Assembly: GCA_031376425.1 (NCBI GenBank)
Contig: JANMDR010000211.1
Coordinates: 13,614-77,613 of the forward strand
Origin: JANMDR01 sp031376425
GTDB lineage: Bacteria > Pseudomonadota > Gammaproteobacteria > Burkholderiales > Usitatibacteraceae
Direction: 5' to 3'
DNA length: 64,000 nucleotides
This document shows positions 63,237-64,000 of this stretch, one piece after another. The stretch's first letter is position 1, and each line of letters starts with the position of its first letter. The position numbers and the translations under genes are program-made. The notes under the pieces are model-generated. The model worked only from the letters and a program-made list of their open reading frames with translations. It was not told the origin of the DNA and ran no database searches.

Positions 63237-64000
63237 ATGAATACTAATAATCTGCCGGTCAATTTAACCGACGCGCAAATTTTAGAATTTGGCCGCGAGC
63301 TTGATACCATGCGTGATGAAGTGCTTGCTTCGCGCGGCGAGCGTGATCGGCGCTATATTCTAAAGATTATAAAAATCCAGCGTAGTTTGGCTTTTTTTGG
63401 GCGCGTACTTATTTGCGCAAGCCTGTTATTGTTGCCGGTGTGGGGGCATGCATTAGCAAGTTTCGCGTCATTTTTAGTCGCTATCGGCTTGGGTACGGCA
63501 GCCTTAGCGGTGGCTAAAATTTTAGAAAATATGGAAATAGGTCACAACGTTTTGCATGCGCAATGGGATTGGATGAAAGATGAAACGATTCAATCCAACA
63601 CGTGGGAATGGGATCATGTATGCCCGTCGGATCAGTGGATGCGTTCGCATAATGTTACTCACCACACGTGGACGAATGTGCTTGGAAAAGACCCGGATGT
63701 AGGCTATGGCTTGCTGCGCATGTCGCCCCAGCAACGCTGGAAGCCGTTCTATTTAGGTCAATCGCTTTATGCCCTGCTGTTAGCGTTGTTGTTTGAATGG
63801 GGCATCGCTATTCAAGAACTGGAGCTGGGGCGTATCGCTGCTGGTAAAAGCACTTTTGCTGATATTGGGCCGATGCTTACGCGAACTGGTAAAAAAATTA
63901 GAGCGCAAGTGATGAAGGACTATGTGCTTTGGCCATTATTGGCAGTAGTGTTGGCTTTACCATTTGCGTTTTATGGCTTAGGGCCGTCATTGCTCAGCGT
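63237..64000 (+). CDS. Fatty acid desaturase, N-terminal part
   Basis: 254 codons lie before the window edge, with no stop. The first two histidine boxes are GHNVLHAQWDW and HNVTHHTWTN, the iron ligands of membrane desaturases; the third box would lie beyond the edge. Membrane helices lie around 55-100. The start ATG at 63237 is 7 nt after the reductase stop, so they are one operon. It probably desaturates acyl-CoA or membrane lipids (delta-9 type), by family. Confidence 0.88.
   Translation, partial: MNTNNLPVNLTDAQILEFGRELDTMRDEVLASRGERDRRYILKIIKIQRSLAFFGRVLICASLLLLPVWGHALASFASFLVAIGLGTAALAVAKILENMEIGHNVLHAQWDWMKDETIQSNTWEWDHVCPSDQWMRSHNVTHHTWTNVLGKDPDVGYGLLRMSPQQRWKPFYLGQSLYALLLALLFEWGIAIQELELGRIAAGKSTFADIGPMLTRTGKKIRAQVMKDYVLWPLLAVVLALPFAFYGLGPSLLS

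Overview
The window looks like chromosomal DNA of a betaproteobacterium, most likely order Burkholderiales, with moderate GC (mid to high 40s percent by eye). The evidence is gene order: mutY - LON-domain gene - rapZ - hprK - ptsN - hpf - rpoN - lptB/A/C, and the block ECF sigma - DUF3619 - DUF3106 - RDD next to ilvB-ilvN-ilvC. The genus cannot be read from the sequence. I saw no prophage, insertion sequence, CRISPR array or rRNA gene. There is one tRNA gene, tRNA-Thr(UGU).

Layout. 1-5.1 kb holds a truncated Fe-S protein gene, a short rubrerythrin under a palindrome-rich promoter, a PuuD-like amidotransferase, mutY, a YcaQ-type glycosylase, a ParE/RelE toxin with its antitoxin, and a LON-domain protein. 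5.2-12.5 kb is one long leftward block: gspJ, lptC, lptA, lptB, rpoN, hpf, ptsN, hprK, rapZ. It joins LPS transport, sigma-54 and the nitrogen-PTS genes, with a pseudopilin gene unusually placed at its head. 12.6-18.4 kb is rightward gspK-L-M-C-D, part of a type II secretion system; gspH and gspI lie at 21-22 kb beyond dsbD and tRNA-Thr, and gspE, F and G are not in the window. 22.3-29.5 kb is a minor pilin operon (pilE-fimT-pilV-pilW-pilX-pilY1) of type IV pili. 29.5-32 kb is a three-gene operon (cupin, GtrA, FAD enzyme) with 4-bp overlaps.

32.3-41.5 kb is the spc and alpha ribosomal protein operons, rplN to rplQ, including secY, infA, rpmJ and rpoA. It starts with its own promoter and a structured leader, without rpsQ or the S10 operon upstream. 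Two intergenic hairpins flank rpoA and a strong terminator follows rplQ. 41.6-47.8 kb holds the sigma/DUF3619/DUF3106/RDD operon and, divergently, the branched-chain amino acid genes ilvB, ilvN and ilvC. 48-52.1 kb holds a phosphotransferase and a MoxR-type AAA+ ATPase paired with a large metallopeptidase/VWA protein. 52.1-64 kb is mixed: an isochorismatase-family remnant, an EamA transporter, rlmJ, DUF3820, a DUF3455 lipoprotein, a diguanylate cyclase, DUF1415 plus a methyltransferase, a hybrid histidine kinase, pssA, and a ferredoxin reductase followed by a fatty acid desaturase cut by the window end.

The observations most worth a second look are the MoxR/metallopeptidase pair, whose second protein carries two copies of the peptidase domain, one lacking the catalytic Glu; the pseudopilin gene gspJ set directly upstream of lptC; a perfect 12-bp hairpin abutting the start of the ECF sigma gene; and a 105-nt stretch without any G between rpoN and hpf. 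Most other genes are ordinary housekeeping genes.
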